Part shown: piece after piece, positions 1 to 7,050 of the stretch
How the letters are laid out: each line of letters opens with the position of its first letter
Numbering within the stretch: the stretch's first letter is position 1
Assembly: GCA_943914745.1 (NCBI GenBank)
Contig: CALUDF010000023.1
Location: forward strand, 1-16,020
Reading direction: 5' to 3'
DNA length: 16,020 bases
Source of the DNA: an uncultured Bacteriovorax sp.
GTDB taxonomy: Bacteria > Bdellovibrionota > Bacteriovoracia > Bacteriovoracales > Bacteriovoracaceae
The notes under the pieces: model-generated
Told to the model about the DNA's origin: nothing
The model's input: only the letters and a program-made list of their open reading frames with translations
Database searches by the model: none
Made by a program: the position numbers and the translations under genes

Positions 1-147
1 TGGACGGCTATTGGCGATGAATGGTGAGAAAAAAGTCGCAAGAACTAGAAATAACAAAATAAACGATGAAATAACCGCTGATTTACTTTTTTTAAAGATT
101 CTATAACGCTTGCGAGTGAGTTCATTAGTTATGCGACGTTCGATCAT
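1..147 (-). CDS. yejE: Peptide ABC transporter permease, YejE-like (partial, N-terminus only)
   Basis: This is the first 49 codons of a gene that runs off the left edge. It begins MIERRITNELTRKRYR, a basic cytoplasmic leader, followed by one hydrophobic segment (about residues 24-45) ending in SPFIANSRP. A basic N-terminus, one membrane helix and a short 'FIAN-x-RP'-type motif is the usual start of YejE-type permeases, the second membrane subunit of the Yej peptide/microcin C importer. The ATG overlaps the stop codon of the upstream yejB gene by four bases (ATGA), as expected for two permease subunits made in equal amounts by translational coupling. The permease core and the EAA loop lie outside the window, so the identification rests on the N-terminus and on gene order (binding protein, YejB, this gene). 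Confidence 0.75.
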   Translation of the reverse strand, partial: MIERRITNELTRKRYRIFKKSKSAVISSFILLFLVLATFFSPFIANSRP

Positions 148-1175
148 TTGAAATCAATCCTTGGGTCAACAGCAATGTAAGCAAGATCGCTGATCAGGTT
201 TCCAATTAACATGAGAACACTCTGAATGAAAATCAGACCCATGATAACGTTATAATCCCTTTGAAGGATCGATTTATAACTGAGAAGACCCATACCATCT
301 AGTTGGAAAATGCTTTCCAAAAGAAGGGAGCCGACGAAAAAGACTGAAATAAATCCACCAATACCTGTCACAATCGGGATCATCGCATTTCTTAGTGCGT
401 GCTTCAAAAAGACGATTTTTTCAGGGACACCCTTGGCACGTGCCGTGCGGATGTAATCTTTTTTAATTTCATCCAGTAGTGAGTTTTTCATGAGCATAGT
501 CAGGACCGTAAAAGATCCGATCATGTAACAAATCAGCGGTAAAATAAAATGGTGAACGCGATCGACGATTTTTCCCCAAAGCGTCAAGTCGTAGTAATTG
601 TCAGAGTAAAGCTCTCCCATTGGAAACCAATTAAAGAACCCACCACCGGCAAAATAAACGATGAGGAGAATGGCCAGCATGAACCCCGGAATCGAATAGA
701 AAACAAAAAGAAGAAAACTCGAAACGTAGTCAAAAGTCGTCCCATGCTTTACTGCTTTAATGACCCCTAAGACCACACAGACGAGATAAGACATGATCAA
801 TGAGACAACACCAAACTGTAGAGACACAGGAAGCTTGCTGGTAATAACATCAAGAACCGGCTCTTCGTAAGTGAAACTCTCTCCGAAATCAAGCTTGGCG
901 ATATTCTTTAGCCAAATCCAATAACGGATGTGAACTGGCTTATCGAATCCATATTGTTTTTTTAGAGCTTCAATAACCTCTTCAGAAACAGCACTACTCT
1001 TAGAATTGTCGCCACTGCTTCTTCCTTCTGAACCCATGCCACCGAATTTCATCTGCTGAATTCGCTGCTCAATCGGGCTTCCCGGAGCAAGGTTAATGAT
1101 AACAAACGTGACCAGAGTGATCCCGAGCAAAGTCGGGATCATGATCAATAATCTTTTCAAGATATAGGTAAACAA
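144..1175 (-). CDS. yejB: Peptide ABC transporter permease YejB
   Basis: Inner-membrane permease subunit of an ABC importer for oligopeptides (in enterobacteria the Yej system also imports microcin C). The 343-residue product opens with a helix and the motif IINLAPGSPIEQ (about 26-37), then has the KKQYGFDKP segment (72-80), five more hydrophobic segments and the cytoplasmic EAA-type loop at about 241-264 (RTARAKG...LRNA), which docks on the ATPase. It ends in VDPRIDF, a typical YejB/DppB C-terminus. Residues 41-63 form a Gly/Ser-rich insertion. The start is TTG at 1175: it gives the family's normal N-terminus and has AGAGG six bases upstream, while the next Met is residue 12, inside the first helix. 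The gene lies 13 bases after the binding-protein gene and overlaps the next permease by ATGA, so the three form one operon. Confidence 0.88.
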   Translation of the reverse strand: MFTYILKRLLIMIPTLLGITLVTFVIINLAPGSPIEQRIQQMKFGGMGSEGRSSGDNSKSSAVSEEVIEALKKQYGFDKPVHIRYWIWLKNIAKLDFGESFTYEEPVLDVITSKLPVSLQFGVVSLIMSYLVCVVLGVIKAVKHGTTFDYVSSFLLFVFYSIPGFMLAILLIVYFAGGGFFNWFPMGELYSDNYYDLTLWGKIVDRVHHFILPLICYMIGSFTVLTMLMKNSLLDEIKKDYIRTARAKGVPEKIVFLKHALRNAMIPIVTGIGGFISVFFVGSLLLESIFQLDGMGLLSYKSILQRDYNVIMGLIFIQSVLMLIGNLISDLAYIAVDPRIDFK

Positions 1176-1188
1176 GAAAAACCTCTAG

Positions 1189-2817
1189 CTATTTAGAAAT
1201 CCACCAGTAATCAGATCCGATAGAGTAAGTGTACGTGTCTTTTTCTCTACCCATGCGGTCCGTGTAAGCATAGAACTTAAACTTTCCGTTAAACAGGAAG
1301 ATATAAGGAACATCTGCTGCAATCGTTCTGTAAACTTCGCGAAGTTTCTTCACTCTCGTGGCTTTGTCCATAATCAAACGAGACTCATCGATAAGTGTAT
1401 CCACTTTTGGATTAGAGTACTGAACAAAGTTTGATCCAGCGTTAGCAATAGAGTCCGAGTGCCAGATTTGTTTTGGATCCCAGTCCAAGTCTCCTCCACC
1501 CCATGCAAGGCGAACGGCTTCGAACTTTCTTTCATCAAGAAGCTTAATGAAGGCGTTCCACTCAACAACTTTTACCTGGACATCAACACCAACTTTCTTA
1601 GCGTCTTCCTGGAAAGTCGTCAGGAATTTTACGAAGTCTGGAAGCGGCTCGAGGATTGTGAATGAAAGCTTCACTTTCTTTCCATCAATCATTTTATCAA
1701 GGACTCTATCTCCATCTGTATCTTTCCATCCATCTTCAGTCAGCTTCTTAAGCGCTAGCTTTGGATCGAACTCAAGTGGCTTTACTGATGGATCAGCATA
1801 GTCAGATTGCTGGTAAAGAGGTCCTGTTGCCGGAAGAGAGAAGTTGAAAAGAAGTTTTTCAATCATCTTCTTTCTGTCAAAAAGGTGAACCATGGCTTCT
1901 CTGGTCTTAACCGACTTGAACATCGGGTTTGTCATGTTGAAGCCAACAAAGGCGTAACCTGAAACTTGTTTGTTCTGAGTCTTAACTTTATGAACAGACT
2001 TGCTCCACTTAGGGCCATTTGTTTTTTGAGCGTATTCTTCTGGTTGAAGACCAAGATAGTCGATATCGCCGTTTTCAATTGAACGGATAGAGATCGTTGA
2101 GTCCTGGATAAATCTCATCGTGATTGTCTGGAAATTGTGAATTCCTTTTAGGCTTGCTTCACTTCTTCCCCACCAGTTAGGGTTGGCAGAAAGCACGATT
2201 CTCTTAGCACGGTCAAATTCCTTGAGCATGTAAGGACCAGTTCCCACAAGAGTCTTGTTCAGAACTTTTTCCTGCTCTTTGCTTGGGTTTTTATACAAGT
2301 GCATTGGAACAACTGTTAATCCTGCAGCAACCGTGAAGTTGTTGAAGTAGGGAGTTCCAACTGTGAACTTAATTTTATTTGGAGCGACGATTTCAACAGA
2401 CTTGATGTTTTCGTAGTAAGGCTTCAAGTGTGCTGTCTTGTAAGTGTCTTTTGGGTCCATGATAGCGTCAAAAGAAAACTTAACGTCTTCTGCTGTTAAT
2501 GGTTTCCCATCATGCCACTTCACTCCATCTCTTAGTGTGAACTCAAAAGTCTTTCCGTCTTTTGAAATTGTCCAAGCTTTCGCCAGGGCCGGCTCCCACT
2601 CTCTTGTGTCTGGGTTTCTCGTTAACAATCCTTCCATGATCATCGACTGAACTTCTGTTGCATAAGCATCAGATGATGACAAAGCATTCAGAGTCGTAGG
2701 CGCTTGACCTAGGTTGATTTTAAACTCTCCGCCAACCGGAGCTTTTGGGTTTCCTACCGCTAAGGCAGTGTTCATCACGCCAAGCGCTAATGAGAGGGCA
2801 ATCACACACTTTTTCAT
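1189..2817 (-). CDS. Periplasmic peptide-binding protein of the Yej-type ABC importer (SBP family 5)
   Basis: Solute-binding protein that captures peptides in the periplasm and hands them to the permeases encoded just downstream. The 542-residue protein has a Sec signal peptide (MKKCVIALSLALGVMNTALA, cleavage after Ala20). Cys4 is not in a lipobox, so it should be soluble. Family 5 hallmarks are visible: LRDGVKWHDGKPLTAEDVKF (95-114), VGTGPY (191-196) and NPNWWG (212-217). Residues 366-374 read DTDGDRVLD, a calcium-loop-like motif that often occurs at this place in related binding proteins. GGTGG seven bases before the ATG is a good ribosome site. Position and the APVGG start of the mature protein fit YejA, but it is shorter than E. 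coli YejA, and an OppA/DppA-like ligand range is equally possible; I leave the symbol blank. Confidence 0.9.
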   Translation of the reverse strand: MKKCVIALSLALGVMNTALAVGNPKAPVGGEFKINLGQAPTTLNALSSSDAYATEVQSMIMEGLLTRNPDTREWEPALAKAWTISKDGKTFEFTLRDGVKWHDGKPLTAEDVKFSFDAIMDPKDTYKTAHLKPYYENIKSVEIVAPNKIKFTVGTPYFNNFTVAAGLTVVPMHLYKNPSKEQEKVLNKTLVGTGPYMLKEFDRAKRIVLSANPNWWGRSEASLKGIHNFQTITMRFIQDSTISIRSIENGDIDYLGLQPEEYAQKTNGPKWSKSVHKVKTQNKQVSGYAFVGFNMTNPMFKSVKTREAMVHLFDRKKMIEKLLFNFSLPATGPLYQQSDYADPSVKPLEFDPKLALKKLTEDGWKDTDGDRVLDKMIDGKKVKLSFTILEPLPDFVKFLTTFQEDAKKVGVDVQVKVVEWNAFIKLLDERKFEAVRLAWGGGDLDWDPKQIWHSDSIANAGSNFVQYSNPKVDTLIDESRLIMDKATRVKKLREVYRTIAADVPYIFLFNGKFKFYAYTDRMGREKDTYTYSIGSDYWWISK

Positions 2818-2847
2818 TGTATTTCCACCTTTTTAAAAAATTAATAA

Positions 2848-2876
2848 AGCTTAGAATAGAAGTGTGCAGAGTTCAA
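2848..2876 (-). promoter_or_regulatory. Candidate sigma-70 promoter of the peptide importer operon
   Basis: On the minus strand TTGAAC (2876-2871) and TAAGCT (2853-2848) are separated by 17 bases, 30 bases before the binding-protein ATG. The -35 matches the consensus at four of six positions; the -10 matches only as TANNNT. It lies in the 59-base gap after the coiled-coil gene. Moderate evidence only. Confidence 0.4.
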
Positions 2877-3581
2877 TTATTTTTTGAAATAGAGATTGGA
2901 GTCCAGAGACCATCTATCGAGGGTAAGATTCTCATCTTTGATTTTGTATTGTTCGAGTTTTTGATCGATCTCATCCAGGCGGCGTTCTAAATCCTTGTAA
3001 GATCTGAGCGAGTAAGTCCTGTCTTCATCAAGGCCGTGAAGTTCCTTTTGCCATTCTTGCTCCAGCTTGTCGCGCAATGTCTGATAACGCGCATTGATGG
3101 TGTTAATCCTTTCGATATGGCTCTGGATCTCTTTATTTCTTACATCCATCTGGCCTTTGACTGCCATGCGTTTCTTTATCAAAATCCCTACAACCTCGCG
3201 GCCCATCTTCACGTTGTTTTTTAGGTCTTCACTGAAGAATTTAAAATAAGCACCGGCCGTAAAATAAAGGTTCTTTTCACAAAACTTCATGTCGGAGACT
3301 TTTAAAAGGACATAGTCAGCGGTTCTTCCCATGACGTAAGCCTTGCATTTAAGGGTCGAGTTTTTTTCATCCCAAAACTCGATCTTGTCTTTGACGTTAA
3401 CGTACTTAACGTTATCGAAATCGACTTTCACCCTCACCACGGAAATATCCCGGCTGATCTTGGAAATGCGCCCTGAAAAGATCCCCTCTTCCGAGAGCTG
3501 GGCTTTTGCCACACTGATAGAAAAAAACACAACCAAAAGCAGGATAGAGATTTTAAAGGGTGCTAACAGACTCATTTTCAT
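2877..3581 (-). CDS. Exported coiled-coil protein of unknown function
   Basis: I do not recognise this 234-residue protein. It has a signal peptide (hydrophobic residues 11-23, cleavage probably after AKA at 25-27). A beta-rich region follows (about 33-115) with alternating hydrophobic residues and two cysteines (Cys79, Cys101) that could form a disulfide; it looks like a small barrel, but that is inference. From about 140 to 213 the protein is charged, helical and heptad-like (for example DLERRLDEIDQKLEQYKIKD), predicting a coiled coil. It therefore probably acts in the periplasm or at the outer membrane, perhaps as an oligomer. The start has no Shine-Dalgarno sequence: ATG at 3581 is preceded by AAACCT and a -10-like TAACAT, which suggests a leaderless mRNA. 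A second ATG is two codons downstream and also lacks a ribosome site. Confidence 0.8.
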   Translation of the reverse strand: MKMSLLAPFKISILLLVVFFSISVAKAQLSEEGIFSGRISKISRDISVVRVKVDFDNVKYVNVKDKIEFWDEKNSTLKCKAYVMGRTADYVLLKVSDMKFCEKNLYFTAGAYFKFFSEDLKNNVKMGREVVGILIKKRMAVKGQMDVRNKEIQSHIERINTINARYQTLRDKLEQEWQKELHGLDEDRTYSLRSYKDLERRLDEIDQKLEQYKIKDENLTLDRWSLDSNLYFKK

Positions 3582-3587
3582 AGGTTT

Positions 3588-3615
3588 ATGTTACTACGGA
3601 TCAAAAAATTGTCCA
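3588..3615 (-). promoter_or_regulatory. Candidate promoter giving a leaderless transcript
   Basis: On the minus strand TGGACA (3615-3610; five of six matches to TTGACA) and TAACAT (3593-3588) are 16 bases apart. Six bases separate the -10 from the ATG at 3581, so transcription would start at or within a base of the start codon. No ribosome binding site is visible, which agrees with this reading. Confidence 0.45.
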
Positions 3616-3678
3616 TTCACTCACTATTTTCCCAGGGTGTCCAAAGGCTAACACCAATGTAAAAACTTCATCTCCGCT

Positions 3679-3707
3679 TTGATAAGTCTACTAAAAACCA
3701 CTAAAAT
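3679..3707 (+). promoter_or_regulatory. Sigma-70 promoter of the exported protein gene at 3741
   Basis: TTGATA (3679-3684) and TAAAAT (3702-3707) with a 17-base spacer, each matching the consensus at five of six positions. Transcription would start near 3714, leaving a leader of about 27 bases that contains AGGAG. This is the best sigma-70 promoter in the window. Confidence 0.7.
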
Positions 3708-3740
3708 GACCCAAAATTGACCTTTATACTAGGAGACCCC

Positions 3741-4241
3741 ATGAAAAAGCCTTTAATCCTACTTGCCCTTTCACTTCTCTCTTTTAACTCATTTGCGGCC
3801 GTGAAATATAAAAACATTCCTCTAGATAAGATCTGGGGCATCCGTTGTAACCACCACGGAATTAATGGTTCATATACAACCGATTTTCAAGTCACAACTT
3901 CTTATTTTAATGACTCCGCAGATCTGGATTTCCAATATATTGACTCAACAAACGGAGACCACCGTGCTTCGGCCCGAATCGACAACGTTATTACCGCCAA
4001 AGGTGATGGCACTGACACTATCACTTACTCTGGTAATTTCCTCTATACATCAGGGAAAATGTTTAAGGGGACTTCGAGAGTTGCTGTGACAATTGATTTC
4101 TCAAAGAAACTTCCTTCTTCTCCATCAAAGTACTTAAGTCAGTTTGCTCTTGAGAGATCAAATGGAGACGATGTCACGCCAAAACTACCGGCCTGGACAA
4201 AAGGAACTAAGATGTACTGTGAGCTAGTGCCACTAAGATAA
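3741..4241 (+). CDS. Small exported beta-rich protein of unknown function
   Basis: A 166-residue protein I do not recognise. The ATG at 3741 is chosen over an in-frame ATG at 3717 because AGGAG lies five bases upstream (3731-3735) and because a normal signal peptide then begins the protein (MKKPLILLALSLLSFNSFA, cleavage after Ala19). The mature part is rich in Thr, Ser, Asp and Tyr with alternating hydrophobic residues, so probably a beta sandwich or barrel. Its only two cysteines lie near the two ends (Cys36 in GIRCNHHG and one in KMYCELV), well placed for a disulfide closing the fold. It is the only plus-strand gene in the left 11 kb and has its own promoter and a strong terminator, so it is transcribed alone. 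Expected location is periplasmic or secreted. Confidence 0.85.
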   Translation: MKKPLILLALSLLSFNSFAAVKYKNIPLDKIWGIRCNHHGINGSYTTDFQVTTSYFNDSADLDFQYIDSTNGDHRASARIDNVITAKGDGTDTITYSGNFLYTSGKMFKGTSRVAVTIDFSKKLPSSPSKYLSQFALERSNGDDVTPKLPAWTKGTKMYCELVPLR

Positions 4242-4251
4242 GTATCAATCG

Positions 4252-4291
4252 TAGCAGCGAGCGCCTTTGGGCCATCGCTGCTATTTTTTTT
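4252..4291 (+). terminator. Intrinsic terminator of the 3741 gene
   Basis: TAGCAGCGA (4252-4260) pairs perfectly with TCGCTGCTA (4275-4283) across a 14-base loop and is followed by eight T (4284-4291). It starts 10 bases after the stop codon. The minus-strand side has no T run, so it mainly serves the plus strand. Confidence 0.9.
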
Positions 4292-4297
4292 GCTGGA

Positions 4298-4810
4298 TTA
4301 TCTAAGTTTTAGAAGAAAATAATTTGAATGATCTTCGGCCTGATAAAGCAGGACTTCGAATTGTCCCAGAGTCGCCATCACGTCTTTTAGCTCTTGAGTG
4401 TCTTTTAAAACAACCAAGCTATTCTTATTTTTTAGTCCCTTTAAAACTTCGCGGTCACGCTTTAAATCATCACTGAAGACGATGTTAGTCTTCTCATTGA
4501 GCTTTTTTGCCGTCTTTAATCCTTTCGTCGTCAAAAGATTTGTAGAGAATTCATCCATCTTGCCTGATGGGTAATAGGAAAGCTCCTGAGCGTTCTCAGG
4601 CATGTGATTTAAAACTTCATTCCAAAATAGCGCAGTCGAGTCTTTTCTCTCCCCTACAGGAGTTTCTGTGCTTTTGATGCTTCTTGAATTCTTCACTCCT
4701 GAGAGTGCTTCATACCTTCCGGCCGGAATCGCCTTTCTCGTTTGTGAAGAAAGGGCAAAAGGAATGGCCAGTACGAAAAAGAAAGCGACGATGTTAATTG
4801 TTTGTTTCAT
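4298..4810 (-). CDS. Exported or membrane-anchored protein of unknown function
   Basis: A 170-residue protein without a family I recognise. I choose the ATG at 4810 rather than the upstream in-frame ATG at 4849, because translation then begins MKQTINIVAFFFVLAIPFA, a clear signal peptide or N-terminal anchor, and a weak ribosome site (AAGTGGA) precedes it; from 4849 the hydrophobic segment would be buried behind 13 polar residues. The rest is Lys-rich, has no cysteine, and mixes helical stretches (LTTKGLKTAKKLNEK) with a C-terminal beta-like segment (EVLLYQAEDHSNYFLLKLR). The start overlaps the end of the preceding gene by 17 bases, so the two are translated together. The 3' end converges on the plus-strand gene and its terminator. 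Confidence 0.75.
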   Translation of the reverse strand: MKQTINIVAFFFVLAIPFALSSQTRKAIPAGRYEALSGVKNSRSIKSTETPVGERKDSTALFWNEVLNHMPENAQELSYYPSGKMDEFSTNLLTTKGLKTAKKLNEKTNIVFSDDLKRDREVLKGLKNKNSLVVLKDTQELKDVMATLGQFEVLLYQAEDHSNYFLLKLR

Positions 4811-5207
4811 GTTCCACTTGTTCTTTAATGAGTCCCATCTCAACGTCAATGTACAGATTCAGAGTTTCAAAATGCTTTTCCAGCTCGCGCACGTAAGAAT
4901 GCACTTTATCTTCTACTCGATTAGGCATGTCCTGTGTGTGATTAAGATACCAGCGCATTTCATCGACCTTGCTGTAAAACAGATCGAGTCCTGCAATCAC
5001 TTCCTCTCCACAATGCATCAGCTCTTTAATGCTGGTTGATTCGTAACGGTTGTTAAAAACCGCCGGGAAATGATCTCTGGTTCTTTTTAGTGAAAACTCG
5101 TACATGTATTCGGGTGACCTGAATTTGATTCTCTCAAATAGTCTTTTGGCATCAAGCTTGAGAAGCATGAGCATACGTTGAGTTTCTTCACTAACTTTTA
5201 CTTTCAT
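4794..5207 (-). CDS. Small cytoplasmic helical protein of unknown function
   Basis: A 137-residue protein with no signal peptide or membrane segment and no recognised domain. It is mostly helical and charged, with long amphipathic stretches (for example ETQRMLMLLKLDAKRLFERI near the start and a C-terminal segment around VRELEKHFETLNLYIDVEM), so a helical bundle or dimer is likely. It holds one cysteine. It lies between a possible degenerate receiver gene (20 bases upstream) and an exported protein gene that it overlaps, so the three may work as one module. No clear ribosome site precedes the ATG (AAAAAAGACT); instead TATAAT lies ten bases upstream, inside the intergenic gap. Confidence 0.75.
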   Translation of the reverse strand: MKVKVSEETQRMLMLLKLDAKRLFERIKFRSPEYMYEFSLKRTRDHFPAVFNNRYESTSIKELMHCGEEVIAGLDLFYSKVDEMRWYLNHTQDMPNRVEDKVHSYVRELEKHFETLNLYIDVEMGLIKEQVEHETNN

Positions 5208-5217
5208 AGTCTTTTTT

Positions 5218-5245
5218 ATTATACGACTTAATTTGAGTTCGTCAT
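5218..5245 (-). promoter_or_regulatory. Possible internal promoter with a perfect -10 box
   Basis: On the minus strand a perfect TATAAT (5223-5218) has ATGACG (5245-5240; four of six matches) 16 bases upstream, inside the end of the upstream gene. Transcription would begin about four or five bases before the ATG at 5207, giving a nearly leaderless mRNA. Confidence 0.4.
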
Positions 5246-5698
5246 AGAAGGCAATTTTGCTCTACGTCCGCCTGGCCATTCAACAGGTGCATTGCGGTCT
5301 TTGAAGAATTCTACTGCAACCGTCATCGCAACTTGTTTTACATTCAGTGGAAGTTGAAAATACCTGTAGACATTTTTGTTTTCAAACTTCGTCGCGTTTT
5401 CAACCTCTGAAAACGAACTGATATCATAAACCATAAGCTTACCAGAGGCCATAGCGCTATCAAGAAAATTCTTTCTGGCTTCGTTGAATGCAACGGCCGA
5501 AGAAAAATCATTTCTCACAACTACTACGTGATGTTTTCTGTTCTTATCAACGTTGACTAAATCGTGTGCTTCGATCGGAAGTAAAGCAATATTAATCTTG
5601 CCTAGTACTTCTGCTAATACGTAGTACGTATGATCGAGCTCCGCTTTAGTTTGTAAGTAAAAAATGTAATTGATCTGTGTTTTATTTTCTTCACTCAT
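5228..5698 (-). CDS. Unknown cytoplasmic protein, possibly a degenerate receiver-like domain
   Basis: A 156-residue soluble protein without signal peptide. The order of hydrophobic strands and helices resembles a CheY-like fold: INYIFYLQ, INIALLPIE, HHVVVVRND, KLMVYDIS, then YFQLPLNVKQV leading into a last helix. In a working receiver one expects an acidic pair after strand 1, an Asp after strand 3 and a Lys after strand 5. Here the acidic pair is absent and the Lys position is Leu (LPLN in place of KP), though an Asp follows strand 3 (VRND). I infer a non-phosphorylated pseudo-receiver at best; this may simply be another alpha/beta fold. The ribosome site GAGGAGG lies two bases before the ATG, the strongest of this three-gene group. 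It is the first gene of the group, 41 bases downstream of the matrixin gene. Confidence 0.75.
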   Translation of the reverse strand: MSEENKTQINYIFYLQTKAELDHTYYVLAEVLGKINIALLPIEAHDLVNVDKNRKHHVVVVRNDFSSAVAFNEARKNFLDSAMASGKLMVYDISSFSEVENATKFENKNVYRYFQLPLNVKQVAMTVAVEFFKDRNAPVEWPGGRRAKLPSMTNSN

Positions 5699-5739
5699 GT
5701 CCTCCTCATCGGAAGATTAGAGTAAATAATTACTTTTTT

Positions 5740-6552
5740 TTAATACCTGACTAAAACCTTTTGCCTTCTGTTTTTCTCAATCTTCCCAATGAAAGCGATT
5801 AACATCATTCCACAAATTAAAGAGCCTAAGAAGTTTGCCACTGCACCACCTGAACCACCCGAATTCTTTGAAATGTCTTCAATCGTTCCACAGGCCGCCA
5901 CCTTTTTCTCCTGTGTTGAAAGAGGTGATGTGTATCCTGATGATTGCCTACTAATCGTCTCATCAACAACCGCATTGACCCCCTGAATGTCATCAGATTG
6001 AAGTGAAGTGGCTGAACCAAGACTTGCGGCCATGACAGCTCCTGAGTCTTCAGAGTGGTCAAGACCCAAGGTATGGCCAATTTCGTGGAGAATAGTTGTC
6101 CTTAGAGTATTTCCCCAGTTTTGGCGAAGGTAGCTAATGCCTCCATTGAGGATGATAACTGTCTGCTCGAAGTATGTTCCTTTGTTATAGCGGATCGTGA
6201 TGGCCAGAGTCCTTGATGGGTCATATCCCGTCTCAGCTCCAAAATTATCAGACCAACGGATATAACTTCCAGAGTAGTTAGTTGAATTTTGAACGGCTCC
6301 CAGCTCCCAAATATCTTTTCCGATAACCGACTCCCATTCCGCAACGGCTTGATTGGCGAGAGTCTCTAAATTTTGGGCATCGGCTGCAGCTGCAAATTTC
6401 GCCATCTTTATTGGAAAAGCACGCCAGTAAAATCCATTCTTAAAATCAGAAGTGAATGTATAGGCTTGTGCATTTGAACTTAATCCCAGAAACAAGAAAA
6501 TGGCCATTAGCGAGAGGGGGATACTAATGGCCAATTTTTTTGTGTGCTTCAT
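5740..6552 (-). CDS. Secreted matrixin-type zinc metalloprotease with C-terminal membrane tail
   Basis: Exported endopeptidase of the metzincin/matrixin group, 270 residues. A signal peptide ends at SSNAQA (Ala30). The zinc site HEIGHTLGLDH (156-166) has three His ligands and catalytic Glu157; AVMAA with Met174 is the Met-turn, followed by the matrixin-like helix LQSDDIQGVNAVV (184-196). No cysteine-switch propeptide is visible, so activity may be controlled otherwise. After the catalytic domain comes a Ser/Gly-rich linker (SGGSGG, 231-236), one hydrophobic segment (about 240-256) and a basic tail (KIEKNRRQK), a layout like C-terminal sorting tails (GlyGly-CTERM, MYXO-CTERM) or a plain membrane anchor. 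The ribosome site AAGGAAG lies four bases before the ATG. The upstream neighbour is a small exported protein that may be functionally linked. Confidence 0.9.
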   Translation of the reverse strand: MKHTKKLAISIPLSLMAIFLFLGLSSNAQAYTFTSDFKNGFYWRAFPIKMAKFAAAADAQNLETLANQAVAEWESVIGKDIWELGAVQNSTNYSGSYIRWSDNFGAETGYDPSRTLAITIRYNKGTYFEQTVIILNGGISYLRQNWGNTLRTTILHEIGHTLGLDHSEDSGAVMAASLGSATSLQSDDIQGVNAVVDETISRQSSGYTSPLSTQEKKVAACGTIEDISKNSGGSGGAVANFLGSLICGMMLIAFIGKIEKNRRQKVLVRY

Positions 6553-6635
6553 TTTACTTCCTTGTAAAAATTATCACTCGTAACAACCTTCCATCCTTGG
6601 AGGGTATGAACAATTTTTTTATATCTATCTATTAA

Positions 6636-6986
6636 CTATATTTTTGAGAAAAGAGTCGCTGAGCACAGCCAGACATCGTTGGCCTCAACTGTGTACATCT
6701 CACCACTCTTGAATTTCACAGGACCGTCTTTTACGACCTGGATTTTCTTTGAAAGGATCTTTTCTCCTTTCAGGGTTTGAATGATCTGGAAATCAACTTC
6801 GACTTTAGGAAACGCTGCTTTGGACTCGACGTCCTCCACATTCGTGACTGTGGCAATATACTTTTCAGGACAAGAAAGATTAAAAGCCGACGTTGCCAGT
6901 GCGCTTTCCACGCCTAAAGATCCAGCTAAACCGACAAAGAGTGAAAGACTAACTGCGACCTTTCCTAGTCTTAAAAATTGCTTCAT
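6636..6986 (-). CDS. Small exported two-cysteine protein, possibly NTR/TIMP-like fold
   Basis: A 116-residue exported protein. The signal peptide probably ends at ALA (29-31) or TSA (32-34), leaving a mature protein of about 82-85 residues. It has one Cys near the mature start (Cys39 in NLSCPEKY) and one near the end (Cys108 in VWLCSA), likely a disulfide. The pattern Cys, beta strand, V-x-F..IIQTLKG, I-x-V, F-x-SGEMY-x-V, W-L-C resembles the netrin/TIMP OB-like fold, in which a strand ending in KG and an 'F-x-x-G-x-x-Y' motif precede a late Cys. This is judged by eye only. The classical TIMP inhibitory Cys-x-Cys at the mature N-terminus is absent. The gene lies 83 bases before the matrixin gene on the same strand. 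GGGAG seven bases before the ATG supports the start. Confidence 0.8.
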   Translation of the reverse strand: MKQFLRLGKVAVSLSLFVGLAGSLGVESALATSAFNLSCPEKYIATVTNVEDVESKAAFPKVEVDFQIIQTLKGEKILSKKIQVVKDGPVKFKSGEMYTVEANDVWLCSATLFSKI

Positions 6987-7012
6987 CCTAAAGCTCCCTA
7001 CTTAAATATTCT

Positions 7013-7050
7013 TCCTTGAGGTTCCAAATCCTTGGTGGAAATCTTCCTTG
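7013..7050 (-). repeat. Three direct CAAGGA repeats at 16-base intervals
   Basis: TCCTTG on the plus strand (CAAGGA on the minus) begins at 7013, 7029 and 7045, exactly 16 bases apart. The outer two copies are extended to TCAAGGAAGA. They lie 27-64 bases upstream of the ATG at 6986, where an activator or repressor could bind. Confidence 0.5.

Noticed and set aside
2877..3651. Plus-strand frames at 3036-3224 and 3343-3651
   Set aside because: Both lie opposite the coiled-coil gene, lack ribosome sites and show no protein-like pattern.
6583..6604. Hairpin ACCTTCCA-TCCT-TGGAGGGT between the small exported gene and the matrixin gene as a terminator
   Set aside because: On the transcribed minus strand the stem has a C-A mismatch and no T run; it pairs better on the plus strand, where no gene precedes it.
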